Notes under the pieces: generated by a model
Database searches by the model: none
What the model saw: the letters and a program-made list of their open reading frames with translations, nothing else
What the model was told of the DNA's origin: nothing
In this document: piece after piece, positions 51,401-62,447 of the stretch
Numbering within the stretch: position 1 is the stretch's first letter
Layout: every line of letters starts with the position of its first letter
Made by a program: the position numbers and the translations under genes
NCBI RefSeq assembly: GCF_028858725.1
Contig: NC_084762.1
Location: 8,937,374-9,001,373 of the forward strand
Length of the DNA: 64,000 nucleotides
Source of the DNA: Colius striatus
Taxonomy: Eukaryota; Chordata; Aves; Coliiformes; Coliidae
Reading direction: 5' to 3'

Positions 51401-52419
51401 TAGTCTCCCACACACATGGCTGTGGGCAGGCTGTTCCCCAGGCTGTGTGAGGTACAGCACACTCCCTGCTCCTGGGGGTCTAGGGCCTCCTGTTCACACA
51501 TACCTCCTGCAGGTACCTGCTTAACCCACGTTTTAGATGTGTTTACATGTACCTGTGCTGTTCTTTATGACTGTTGGACTGCAGCACTGTGCCTGCTCCA
51601 AGGTTTCCCTCTCCATCTACCTCAAACTTTCATCCTTCTTTTTCACTTCTTTTCAATCTGACTCCTCCAAAATTTTTTTTATTATATCATTTAATCTGAG
51701 TAACAGTTGTGTTGAGAAAATTTCATTATTGTCATTTTTGTTGGTTTAGCATTGGCCCTTCTTGGGCATGCATTCTCTCAGGGCCGGCAAGCTGGGATAT
51801 ATTAACCTCTTCACACACAGTTTACCTTCATCCTATTTGGCAGCACCTCTTGTTATCCACCCCATTTTACCTGGCAGAGGCACTGCAGAGTTCCCTGTGG
51901 TGGTGAAAACCTGGATTCCTAATTCCACTGTGAGGGTGGGTTGTGCTAGGGACAGGCTCTGTGCCCTCAGCATAGTCCACTATTTTAGATATGTAAAGAC
52001 CCATTAGATGACATTGGTAACGGTGGTTGAGTCCCTGGCAAGAGTTTGTAAGAACGACCTTAACGTTTGAGCTGAATCAGCATACATTGCTTCTGATTTA
52101 CTGACAATCTTCATGCTCCTGAGAGTCTGTCTTCTGGGGTGAAAGAAACAGCAGCCATGTCTTTTAAGAAAGGTGTATGAAATAGATACGTCTCAAAGTG
52201 CCAGCCCTATAGGATACCCAAAGAACTAATTTGGGGAACATCAGACAGTGGGGGTTTTTTCTTTGATATGGTGATAAAGGCCAGGGATGATTCGCTGGAG
52301 TGTTTGTGGGGAAACTATCTGCAAGACGGAAAGCAGCTCGAGCTCCGGAGAAGCCTTGGAAAAAGGCTTCCCTGTACACACGGTAACTGACGAGATGCTG
52401 CAGATGGATGGAGAACGCC
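45441..52419. other. Upstream intergenic region of FBXL7, no gene seen
   Basis: No coding exon or RNA gene recognised. Two AT-rich blocks, about 47640-48140 and 50835-50950, are dense in TAAT/ATTA cores and ATCAAAG-like sites and are candidate enhancers. Near 46350-46410 there is a purine-rich stretch followed by an AATAAA at 46480-46485, of unknown meaning. Confidence 0.5.
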
Positions 52420-52707
52420 ATGAAGGTGCCCACACCTCAGCGCCTGCCCATCGGGGCTACGCACCTGGGCAAAGGGCTTTCCGTCCCTGCATCGCCCGCC
52501 GCCTCCACGGTGGGCATCAGGGGTCGGCCGGGGAGGGCTCGGCACCCCGCCGTCGGGGCACGACCGGAGCGAGCTGATGAGGGCGGCGGGTCTGCGTCAG
52601 AGCAGGGACCGGGTCGGGCGCGATGCGCTGAGGCCCCGCTGCGGGGATGACAACGGAGAAGGCAGCGGGGGAGCGGCGCGGGAACCCGTCGGGCCGGGCG
52701 CTGTGTC

Positions 52708-52713
52708 TTTAAA
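52708..52713 (+). promoter_or_regulatory. TATA-like TTTAAA element
   Basis: TTTAAA stands alone between GC-rich flanks (GGCGCTGTGTC before, GGCCGGGGCC after), about 616 bp upstream of the FBXL7 start codon. A start site 25-30 bp downstream would fall near 52735-52743. Core promoters in CpG islands often lack a functional TATA box, so this is only a candidate. Confidence 0.3.
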
Positions 52714-53088
52714 GGCCGGGGCCGCTTACGGCTCCGTCCCCCCTTTCTGTCCCGAGCCCGGCCGTGCTGGGCGCCGGGAGGAGGCGCCTGCCGCTAACAA
52801 AAGTCTGAGGCGGCGGCTCTCCCCGCCCTCCCTTGCACGGCAACAAGTGGCTGAGCGGCCGCTACCCGAGGGAGGTGGCAGCGGCGGGGCTGCGAGGAGG
52901 AGGAAGGCGGAGCGGCGCTGAAGTGCTTGGAGGAGCCCCAGTACCGGCTGCGGGGCTGTGGAGCCGTCCCGCCTGTGGATTATAACTGGAGCCGCCTCCC
53001 CTGCCCTGACACCCCGTCTGGAAACCGGGGCGGGGAAGGCACCCTGAGACATCGCCTTTTTGATTCTTTCCCTCTCTTTTAAATCTTC

Positions 53089-53106
53089 CTTATATATATA
53101 TTTTAA
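53089..53106 (+). promoter_or_regulatory. AT-rich TATATATATATTTTAA tract in the CpG island
   Basis: A TA-repeat/TTTTAA tract interrupts the GC-rich island about 225 bp before the start codon. It could be an alternative TATA element, giving a short leader starting near 53120-53130, or simply an unstructured stretch of the 5' UTR. It is followed at once by an ATG and a run of eight G. Confidence 0.3.
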
Positions 53107-53187
53107 ATGGTGGCGGGGGGGGAAGCATCGGCCACCCGAGAAGAAGCGAAGGAAGTTACAAAGCTGCTTTTAGACATGTCGCCGTGA
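53107..53187 (+). promoter_or_regulatory. Upstream ORF 1 (26 codons)
   Basis: An ATG at 53107 opens a 26-codon frame ending in TGA at 53185-53187, entirely upstream of the FBXL7 start. Its Kozak context is weak (T at -3, G at +4). It matters only if the transcript begins upstream of 53107. Confidence 0.4.
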
Positions 53188-53279
53188 CAAAAAAAGTTCT
53201 CCTAACTACACCCTCCCTCCCCCCCACCCCAACACACACACTCCGGGGTTCTCCCGACTCTCATCAACCGCGGGCGGAG

Positions 53280-53318
53280 ATGCTGCGCGGCGGCGTGGGG
53301 AGGCGGCGGCGAGCATGA
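53280..53318 (+). promoter_or_regulatory. Upstream ORF 2 (12 codons, arginine/glycine-rich)
   Basis: An ATG at 53280 gives a 12-residue arginine- and glycine-rich peptide stopping at 53316-53318. The stop overlaps the next ATG as ATGA (53315-53318), the arrangement that favours termination and reinitiation. Context is moderate (G at -3). It ends 10 bp before the FBXL7 start. Confidence 0.45.
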
Positions 53319-53365
53319 AGGCGGCAGGATGGGCGCGAACAATGGCAAGCAGTACGGCAGCGAGG
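53315..53365 (+). promoter_or_regulatory. Upstream ATG out of frame, overlapping the FBXL7 start
   Basis: The ATG at 53315 has A at -3 and lies 14 nt before the FBXL7 ATG, so it is in another frame. Its frame is open for 17 codons to the splice donor and would continue into exon 2. A ribosome starting here bypasses the main start, so it could reduce FBXL7 translation. The main ATG has the better +4 base (G rather than A). Confidence 0.45.
53329..53365 (+). CDS. FBXL7: FBXL7 first coding exon (partial gene)
   Basis: The exon reads MGANNGKQYGSE plus the first base of a glycine codon, then meets a consensus GTGAGT donor. I recognise these residues as the start of vertebrate FBXL7, an F-box protein with C-terminal leucine-rich repeats, about 490 residues long in mammals. 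The family binds SKP1 through the F-box and delivers substrates to the SCF (SKP1-CUL1-RBX1) ubiquitin ligase. Aurora A and survivin are reported substrates of the mammalian protein, and the Drosophila homologue acts in Fat signalling. Neither the F-box nor the repeats are in the window; they lie in later exons. The start was chosen because it has A at -3 and G at +4 (strong Kozak context), matches the known N-terminus, and lies in a CpG island. Splice phase is 1. A short first coding exon followed by a very long intron is the known layout in mammals. Residues 2-7 (GANNGK) fit the loose N-myristoylation pattern. Confidence 0.88.
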
Positions 53366-53371
53366 GTGAGT
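53366..53371 (+). other. Splice donor of FBXL7 exon 1
   Basis: The exon/intron boundary reads GAGG|GTGAGT, an excellent match to the U2-type donor consensus. It lies where the recognised peptide stops matching the known FBXL7 sequence. Confidence 0.85.
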
Positions 53372-53422
53372 CGAGGGAGGGGGAAGGGAAAAGGAGGGGT
53401 GTTGGGGCAGCAGCGGGGTCCC

Positions 53423-53520
53423 CTCGGCCCCGGGGAAGGAGGGTCCGGGCGAGAGGCGACGCGGCGGGGGCCCCCCCGCCGCGTCGCCTCTCGCCCGGAC
53501 CCTCCTTCCCCGGGGCCGAG
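53423..53520. repeat. Perfect 98-bp GC-rich palindrome
   Basis: The left arm 53423-53470 is the exact reverse complement of the right arm 53473-53520: 48 of 48 positions pair around a CC centre at 53471-53472. The first outer pair (53422 C, 53521 A) fails. It starts 57 bp downstream of the FBXL7 splice donor. As a result, the two strands encode the same peptide stretch here (RPRGRRVRARGDAAG). Such exactness with almost no loop suggests either a very recent inverted duplication or a fold-back sequencing/assembly artefact in GC-rich DNA. Confidence 0.95.
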
Positions 53521-53951
53521 ACACGATCCTCAGGCTCCCGCTGTGCTGAGCCACTTAAAACACCCTTAACTATATCTTTGTTGTTGTTTTTTTTAATGTT
53601 TTTTAATAAGTGGGAAGTAGCTGCTCGTCTCGGTTCACGATGTAGAGACGGCTGCAGCTCAGGGGTTGTGACAGCGTTAACTTTGCGAAAAACAAACCCA
53701 AACCCTCCTCCTAACTTTTAGAGCTCTCTTTGTAATCCTTTTCTACTTGTCTTTATATCCCCGGATCCTTATATTATGCTGTATGGTATATAACTGCTTC
53801 CTGTCTGAACAGAAAAGGAGGGGGGAAAAAATTAACCCCAGGAAAGGGGAGAGAGGGGGGGAGAGTTAATGTTCTCCAGCTGTTATCCATAGATTGTATT
53901 CCTGCAATTTTGCTTCAGTGAAACTGTAGCGGGTTTGGTTTTAGATATACA

Positions 53952-54026
53952 GGGCCTGATTCATTCTTGTGGAAACCTATTAGTCTTGCTGGAGTTGCAT
54001 CAGGGATGAATTTCAGCTGTTTTGCC
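53952..54026. repeat. Ancient amniote MITE-like remnant
   Basis: The segment includes GGGCCTGATTCATTC and, further on, GGAGTTGCATCAGGGATGAATTT. It resembles the widespread amniote short repeat whose consensus has GGGCCTGATTCT and GGAGTTACACCAGGGATGAATTTG. The match is from memory and degenerate, so the family name is left open. Confidence 0.4.
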
Positions 54027-57000
54027 GCTGGTGTGAAGGACTACTGGAACAGTCAGCTGGTGTCAGGCAAACCAATGGCAAGTACAGAAAGTTTGTCATC
54101 CTGCCAGCTAGTTTTAAGCTTTCTGTAATGTTTAGCAGTCTTGTACGTGTCTTGTGTTTGTAGTATTTAGGTAGCTATGTAGGATATATGTCTTCCACTG
54201 ATAGCATTGGGCAACTGTATAGTATCACTCCTTCCCCTTCCTTTTTGTTTTTCCTTTTTTTCTTTGTTCTGTTGAGGGTTTGTGGGTGAAGCGAGGGAGA
54301 TAGTCCTATGGTCTGCTCCATTCCTTAGGAGACCAGAAGGCAACTGCCAAAGAATACACCTCTCTCGCATCCAGAATGTGTATGAAGATCGTGAAAAGGA
54401 AAAAACACTGCTTCTTTTGCAGATTCTCTAGTTCCTTTCACTTGTTGCCAAATGAGCTCTGCCTTTTGGAAAAGTTGAAGAAACCAGACGTGTGGTTTCT
54501 CTCGCTTGGTACCATCCCTAGCCTAACTTGTGCACAAATGGATGAGCCTGGAAGTTGCAATGAAAGCCTGTTTGGATTCCTCATGCCAGGGGAAATCCTA
54601 GTTTGTCCTCAGAGTTGAAAGGGTCATTGTTTGATAGTTCTGGCCACTTGCAAAAAATCATGTTGTGAAGGAGCGTTTAGCGTGATGATAGGGACGCACA
54701 GCTGCATCCCTGAGCTTTCCCCAGAGTTCAGGGGAAAGCTTGCTTTAATTAATGTACATTTGGAGGAGGAACATGGTGCACGTTGAGTCTTTTGCAGCCC
54801 TCGGTGAGGTGGAACAGAGCTTTACTGTTCCAGAACTACCTGATAGGAGCTGTGAGGAAGAGGAGGACTTCATGCCACCAGGATATTTTGAATTAATTCG
54901 TCACTTTCCTCCATTCAGAGTGGAGGCTGGATCCTGGGAATACAGATGACTTGTGCAAACTGATCTCTGCAGTACAGACCAGTACTTGAGTTGAGAAATA
55001 GGTCGAATACTGGTTTAAAAATAAAATAAAATCCCCAAACTTCATGACCAAAAACTTTGATGTTTCCATTTGGTAACTTGTCCTGTGCAACATTAGTGTG
55101 CTCCTAGATCTGGCTATCTTGGCAGGTTCTGTTCATCCTCAATTACTGTGAAATTAGAGAAGCTCAGGTTTGCTACTTTCTAGGTGATGCAGTTGAGAGC
55201 AAAATGAAATCTGCTGAAGAGGAGGCTTTTTCCTTTGTAAGTTACCAGAGCTTTTAGCACCTTTGATAATCGAACTACTTAACTGCCATAAAAAGTTGCT
55301 TTTTAACAGAATGTGGTTATGATCCTACCAGTGGAGAGAGTGGCACTCAGAGGAAACATCCAATTGCTCTGTGCTCTAAGGGCAACCTGAATTATCTGAC
55401 TTGAAGTTCAGAGAGTGGCATTTGTGGTTGGGTGTGTGGCATGTAGTTTTCAGCATTAGTGGACTTTGTAGGCTGATGTACTGCTGTGCACCATTGTAGG
55501 CATGGATAAAAGTACCTTTGCTAGCTGTTTCTTGAAGGCTGTTTTCTCATTTGCTACTTGCTAATATCTAGGGTGAGACTTCAGATAAACAATGAAAATG
55601 ATGTTTAAAATGACTGTTGTTTTCCATGCAGCCTTTCCCATCTGTTGAGAAACTGCCCAGCATCAGGAGTTTGCCCCAATTGCTTCTCATCTCAAAGCTG
55701 AAGAGATAAATTAGAGGAAGGATAACTCCTGCTCAAATTGCCACTTTCAAAACACTAGATAACCTTTGATACTAGGAAATTAGTTTTGCATGAGTTGTTG
55801 TGTTTGTTTGTTACTCTTACCATTACTAGACAAGTCTTCAAAATTCACATATCACTGTGTGTGTAATAATCTCAGGCAGCTGTCTGAAGTATTTGTGCCT
55901 AATCCCACGAACTCTACTGCCTGTTTTTTCTTGTCCAAGGATTTATTGAATAGAATTTCATTGGAAGTTCAAGTTGGCATGTTAAGATGAATGGGAGAGT
56001 TGGATCTTTAAGGAGTCTAAATTAGTTTGCTGTCAGTGTCTGACCAATAATTCCTGATACCTTTGAGTGTATCAGTTTTACACAGTTTTCATTTCCTAAG
56101 ACAGATTTAAACTTGCTGTAAGTGAAGCTTAAATATGAATAAAATTGCGTCTCTGAAAATTTCTGTTATCCAAGTGGGATATGAACACAACTTTTGTTAA
56201 AAAAAAGGATATAATGATATCAAATATTTATGTAAAATAATTATATCATAAACTCCAAAATTTGTCTACAGGATTTTATCTGGTTTTAAAAGTAAATTAT
56301 TAATCATGAGTTTATTTTCCTGGTTTTCATTGGCCTGTGAGAAATGATTCTTTAATGGAGATGATTTGTGAAAGCTTCTTTACCTAGAAAAATATGGAGC
56401 TTGTGACTGAAGTTAGCTTAAGGTTAGTCCCTGAATGTGTTCTAGCAGTCATGTTTGAATGATGTGATGGAACCTAATGGATTACTGGGGCACGAAACCC
56501 ATTAGTTGATGGGACAGCTCTTGTAAGGCTTGCACCTATGCAGTGGAAGTGTGTCGTCAGTTACCTTAGTAAGAGTGATTATTGTCCTTCACTTTCTCGT
56601 CTGAGGGATAAATCATTCGCCATTCTGGTACTGACTTAGTTCTTTGCTTGGTTTTTAAAAAGAGGAGACATGCCTACCTCGTGTCTGATAGCAGAAGGAA
56701 CAGCCTGTTGTAGAAGCTGTCAAAAAATCAGGGGTTTTGTCCAAGAACCTTCCCTTATTAAAATGAAGAGAATTGCAACTGACCAAGACACAATTCATCA
56801 TCACAGATTGAGAGGCTGAAGTGCATCACCCTATAACTATTGCCGAGTTGGTTAGACACCCAGGCAACTGCTGTTTGTACTTTGCTGCATACTGTTTCTC
56901 TAACAGTTTTGCCCAGAATAACCTTCTGTGTGCTGGGCAGAGCCTGTTGTTGGAGCAGAGAGCAGCTGACTTCTCCCTGCCTTCTCTGGGAAGAGGTGAC

Positions 57001-57261
57001 CGCTGTCCCTCTTACCACCTGAGATACTTTTGCATTCACAGGAGAAGGACTTTAAAATCATAACTTCTGTTTTAAAAGGAAATTGGCAGTGTGACATGAG
57101 CTGAAGGAGCAATCTGTGTTCTTGCACATAAAAGGAGCCTATGGCATTGAGGTTGGAATGGCTGCTTTGTGAAATAACCATAACTTTTCAACACTCATCT
57201 TCTTCCCAAGGGACTTCTTTATTGTGAGCTCTGAGAACCAGTCAAATTTACTGGAAACAAA

Positions 57262-57434
57262 AATACTGGAATGGGCTGCCCAGGGAGGTGGTGGAGTCAC
57301 CATCCCTGGAGATACTCACAAGATACATAGACGAGGTGCTGAGGGACATGGTTTAGTGATTCGCTTGGCAGTGTGAGGTTAATGATTGGACTTGATGATC
57401 TTAAAGGTCTCTTCCAACCAAAATTCTATGATTT
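57262..57434 (+). mobile_element. CR1 LINE 3' end
   Basis: It runs ACTGGAATGGGCTGCCCAGG, AGGTGGTGGAGTCACCATCC, then GGACTTGATGATCTTAAAGG, ending TTCTATGATTT. 5'-truncated copy within FBXL7 intron 1. Confidence 0.92.
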
Positions 57435-57450
57435 GAAAGCAGCTAAATAG

Positions 57451-57495
57451 TCATAGAATTATAGAATGGTAGGGGTTGGAAGGGACCTTTAGAGG
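57451..57495 (-). mobile_element. CR1 LINE 3' tip
   Basis: TCATAGAATTATAGAATGGT then AGGGGTTGGAAGGGACCTTT is the antisense of a CR1 terminus. Only about 45 bp remain, 16 bp from the oppositely oriented CR1 just upstream. Confidence 0.85.
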
Positions 57496-60400
57496 AAAAT
57501 GGTTAAGGTCTAAGATTTCACACTTGTTCATTCTTTCTTGAAGATGCTGTTGGACACAGTAGCTCCTTGTGAATGCTGCCTTTGATTTCAAACTAGATCA
57601 CTGTTAATCCAGTGAATCCAGCGAATGTTCTGACACATCAGACATGGTGTATGGAAGTCTTTTGTAGTTAAAAGTTTTGTTAGTTCAGGACCTACAGATT
57701 TTTTGCATCTGTTAGGGTTTGTTTTATTGTTAGATAAACCTCACAAACAGCGCATATCAGGTGTGAAAAGTGGTATAATGTGGTGATCTTGCACCGGAGA
57801 GATGGTATTACAGATGAGTAAGCTATTTTGTTCCAAGAGTCAAAGCAGAATAGTTTATAATGGGTTTATCCTGATTCTTAGAATCAGTGGATCCTCAAAG
57901 AATGTTGTAATAAGCATAAAGGAATAGGGGAGACAGCAAATTAACTTTTATTGAATTATTTAATTACAAAATGACGATACCCTCCTCCTTCCCCCCAAGA
58001 TGTCTCTCTATGCACTACATCAACAGCCATGTCAGTTTTTGATTCTGGTGTTTTATTTCTCCCAATCTATGAGATTCCTAGAATGATGTGAAGAGTCTCA
58101 TCAAGTTAGGTGCTAAGTGGCACCTAGGCAGTGCATTTAATTCCCACTTTGTTTTGCTGCCTGGGTTGCATTTATGCATTGCCATCTGATGTGGAGTTTA
58201 GCATCTACTTTTTACCACTGACTTGCTTACTGTTCTGATCCTTTCCTAGGAGATCTGTTGAGATAATGTAGCCTGCTGTTCTTGGTGAAGTCTTTTCAGT
58301 TCCTTAATTTTGCTAGTCTTCCCTCATCTCCCCAGTGGCTAATTGCTGCAACCGAACCGTAACACCCTCCATAGGACTACTGTAAATATTATAGTGCTGC
58401 TCAATGGCATTTTTTTTTGTGTTGTGATTGTGTGCTGCTTTCTGATTCTTGGCCAGGGCTGGTTTTTGCATGTTACCTACAGCTGGGTTTTAGTCTGCAT
58501 TCTGGGAGTTAAGAGACTTGCCTCCTAATAGCAAGACGTGGACAGGAAATACAGCAACGTTCAAAATGTCCATCCTTCAAGCAGTGTTGATTTTGAAAGT
58601 GAATTTGCCCTCTGACAACAGCCAACTGCTGCAAATGAAAACTAATCTTCATAAATGCTTATTATGCTACTCTTTTGTAATGTAACAAGGACTGTGTGTG
58701 TATTTACTCAGTTTATCTCAAAACCACAAATTGCTTCTGAGCTCAGTGCTTATGTTACTGCTTTTTGCTGCATGGCAGGGGCAGGAGGAGAGTTGGAGAC
58801 AGCACCTAACTGAGCTACTGTGCTGCTTTCAGTTTCTCATAATACACTGTTTTCTTTTTGTTTCAAAAGCCCCAAACTGCTTGTGCATGTGTGTGCTGGC
58901 TGTGTGCTTATACACAGGGAAAGTAACGGATTTTAGGCCTTTAAATGTTGCTAATGTTATCTGTAGCTTTCTAGAAAGTAATTTAGTGGCTCACATGGGT
59001 GTTATTTCATAAAATACTTCTGGGAGAAGGTAGGGTCTTGGTAATTTATTACTAGTTTCTTATAAATACAAGGTAACTTAGTGTTCCCTAGGGAGTTGTC
59101 TTTGACTTGGATAGTTGCTTCAGCCTGGTGTAGCCTGGTTGCCTTGATGCTCTTTCTTTAGTACATGTAAGAATATATATACGTTGTTAAGTGAGTGCCA
59201 GAGGCGTGAGTAAACTTTGGTGCTGGTGATGCATGACACAAAAAGCTTCCAGCACACTCCTCTCAGCTAAGGTAGTAGGAGCCTAGGACTGGCACACCCT
59301 AATCTTCCTTCTACCTGCTTCCTACAGGCAGGGAAGGAAATGAGAAGGCTTTGGTAACTTTCCTCAGCTGGAATTGTATATTTGTTTTCTTGAAAGACTC
59401 TTTACCAAGCTGGAGTTGATACTGTATCATTTTTAGGGGAAAATATTTATATGTTTTCAGGACTGGGGGTGTGGTTTTTAACTCTAAATTGCAAACTTCC
59501 AAAATCTCCTCAGCAAACTTAGTTTTCTGGCATTTTCAATCTTTTGGCTACTTCTGGATTCTTCACTTTGGTGAATAATTCCTAACTAGGAATTAATTTG
59601 CTGCTTTGTGTTAGGAAAGTGATTGTCAGAAGGCAGTGGATGACACTTGAAGGCTGAGATGCACAAATGGTTTATTTCTGCTCTTTGTTTTGTTGTCAGC
59701 TATGTCTGTATCCTTTAACACAGGATGCCAGAAGATTCCGGTCCGTCTTATAATGAAAACAGATATGGAACATTTTGTAGGTATATAGATGTGTAACTTG
59801 GATAGACATGCTGTGGGACTTGGTTACTCAAGTGGCATTCAGATGGAGTATAGCAGTGATGTTGCAGCTGACCTCAGGGAAAAACTATCAGTTCTGTCTG
59901 ATCATACCCCCTCGTTTCAGTTCCAAGTCTACTTGTGTGCCTTCTAGCTTAGACATCATTAAGGACAGCTTTATGCAAGACCTCTTTGGAGGGTCTGAAG
60001 CACAGTGGAGGTGTTGTCATCTTGATGTTATGCTATAGATTATTAAAGAAGTCCCTGTTATCCCAAAACACACCTTTTACACACAGTTTGCCACTGTGGT
60101 GTCTGTATGTGCAGGTATCTGTCCATACAGGAGGAGAATTCAACAGGGACATTCTTCTCAAGAAATTATTAAGGTCTGCATATCAGCTAAATTAAGGGTT
60201 TTTACTCCAAGAAACTCTAAAGCAGAAACAAACAGATCTAAATGGTGCTGATCAGAGAAATGCTCTCATATATCTTCTCTGTGGAGATATGAAGAAGTGC
60301 TCTTGTGATTTTGTTACATAGACTGAACTGTAGGAGAGCCTGGAATGGGCTCAAATACTTTCAAGTACTGCCTTAAGGGAAAGGCTTGAGTCGGCTGTGT

Positions 60401-62093
60401 TTGGATAGATATTTAAGGAAAAAGCTCCAATCTGTGCCAGTATCTAAACTCAGCAGAAGCAATTTCTTGAGTAAGGAGATCTCTTTACCCTACCTGCTTT
60501 TGTGACCTTAGGTAAATGGGGAAACAGTTGTTGAGTGTGACGTTTTGTTGCTGGGTTTTTTTTGCTTTGCTTCTGTATGCATTTTCCCTACTCCACCAAG
60601 GTGTCACTCATGTTGTAGGACTACCTGTCCATGCAAATGTATGTCTAACACACCTATTTGTATTTATGTGACCTGGTTAATTACTGTAGGGAGCTGCATG
60701 GCATTGGGAGTCTTTTTCCTTCCAGTGCTCAACAGCACTGTTTGCTGAAAATGTAACCCCAGATTTCATTTACTTGTATGGACTTCTAGACAGAGGAATC
60801 TATAGTGGGATGTCAGTTACTACTCTGATTTCAGTGGATCTTTGCTCAGTGGGATTGCTTTCTAAGACATCTGTCTACAGAATTGAGATAGGAAAATATG
60901 TAACATAGAGCAACTTGCATTCAGAAACAGGCCTGCATAGTGGCTCTCCTGAGCTGATTGTTTTGTTGCCACCATACCCTTGCTTTAGTGGTGTGCATGG
61001 TAGCACTGTACTTCACTGGGACCTCTGTATTCCAGGCAGGCTGTGCTAGTAAACCCTTCCAAAAAGACCCTTCTTGGAGTAAGGAGAGAAACAGGAAACT
61101 TTCCTTCATGCCCGTGTTTTGAATCAGGAAATTCCTGTCTACAACACATAAATTTGTCATACCAACATCTTAAATCATGTGATGCTTTTCTTTCTCAGGG
61201 ATTTGTGTACAAATGTGTATAATAGCTGCAGGAATACTATACTGAAGCCTTTTCAAACAGTGCACTAACTTGGAGAAAGGTGTCTCAATAATCTTAAGTG
61301 AATCCATTTTTAAAAGAACCTTCCCCTAATTCCTCCTTTGTTCATGTAAAAACAGTAAGGAAGTTTACAGATGATGTTGTAAAAGGAGCAGTTATGAAGT
61401 CAGATGTCTTGTTTGTTTGGCTGTTTTTTTTAGAGAAAAATGAGAAATCAGAAACACAGGCATAATATCTATGATAGTTAACTATTAAGAACCTTGTTTG
61501 ATCAAGAGTCATGAAACTGGTTTGACAGTAAGAGGAGAATTTAGATCAAATCTAGTTGTCACGTTACAAGTGTAATGTTGTGACTTTGTGGGGAGCCTAG
61601 AGTTTTATTGCTATATGACTGCGTGCATTGTGGAGAAGCAAGCCATCTATTTAAGGCTCTGATATTTCCTTGTTGCCAGACTGTACACAATCCTTTTTCT
61701 CAGTCTGACTGCATGGGGCACAGGGACTGGGAGGCTTTGTAATTTTTCTTTAGTTGTGTAATAATTACTTAAAGAACTAGCGTTTCATTTAAATCCCATC
61801 CTTGAGAGATAGTCAACGTGTTGTGTTAACCGATGAGCAGGAAGCAAATGTAATTGAGAGTTTCTTACAGTGCTCGTGGTTCTTAATGAAATATGTTGTC
61901 TTGTCACTGATGGAGTGATGGTAGAACTTGATCTAGCTTACTAGTGGAGTGCAAGACAAAAGGCAACAGCTGGTCACCAACAGAAGTACTGAAGAGGTCA
62001 TCTTTGCTGTAGTACCTAGTAAAATGTATTTGTATTCTATTCTCCGTGTTCCATTTGTCTTTTCTCTGACAGTTTGCAAGGAAATTGCTTGCA

Positions 62094-62425
62094 GAATCAA
62101 CATAGAATTATTGAATGGTTTGGGTTGGAAAGGATCTTTAAAAGCCATCTAGTCCAACTCCCCCTGCAGTGGGCAGGGACATCTTCAACTTGACCAGGTT
62201 GTGCAGAGCTCCGTCCAGCCTAACCCTGAATGTACTGAAATACACCCTTTAAGTATTGAAAGACTTCCCAGAACCTTCTTTTCAGGCTGAATAATGACAA
62301 CTCAACCAGCTTGTTCTTCATAGGAGAGATGTTCCATCTCTGTGATCATTTTGTAGCTTCCTATGTCTTTCCCATGCCAAGGGCTCTGGAGCTGGAGGCA
62401 GCGCTGCAGGTGGGGTCTCACATAA
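62094..62425 (-). mobile_element. CR1 LINE 3' fragment
   Basis: The plus strand begins CATAGAATTATTGAATGGTT and GGGTTGGAAAGGATCTTTAA, continues with CATCTAGTCCAACTCCCCCT, and later GCGCTGCAGGTGGGGTCTCA. This is antisense 3' UTR into ORF2, in FBXL7 intron 1. Confidence 0.9.
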
Positions 62426-62429
62426 CATC

Positions 62430-62447
62430 TGTTTATTTATTTATTTT
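62430..62447. repeat. (TTTA)n patch
   Basis: A few copies of TTTA (GTTTATTTATTTATTTTT) adjoin the 5' side of the CR1 at 62094-62425. Confidence 0.8.

Larger units (their letters stand above)
52420..53540 (+). promoter_or_regulatory. FBXL7: CpG island with FBXL7 promoter and 5' UTR
   Basis: The sequence changes abruptly from AT-rich to strongly GC- and CpG-rich near 52420-52490 and returns to AT-rich just after 53540. The island ends immediately around the first coding exon, the usual placement for a vertebrate CpG-island promoter. It contains a GGGGCGGGG Sp1-type box at 53027-53035, a TTTAAA TATA-like element at 52708-52713 flanked by GC-rich DNA, and a NotI-type GCGGCCGC site at 52855-52862. 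No transcription start can be fixed from sequence. If the TTTAAA is used, the leader would be about 590 nt. The open frames inside the island are a by-product of GC richness. CpG islands often fire in both directions, so an upstream antisense transcript is possible but unproven. Confidence 0.8.

Noticed and set aside
52287..52921. Overlapping open frames of 80-114 codons in the CpG island
   Set aside because: GC-rich DNA has few stop codons; these frames precede the FBXL7 start and resemble no known protein.
53264..53721. Long frames running through FBXL7 exon 1 into the intron, and a mirrored minus-strand frame
   Set aside because: The plus frame is readthrough of the splice donor. The shared peptide on both strands is a by-product of the palindrome.
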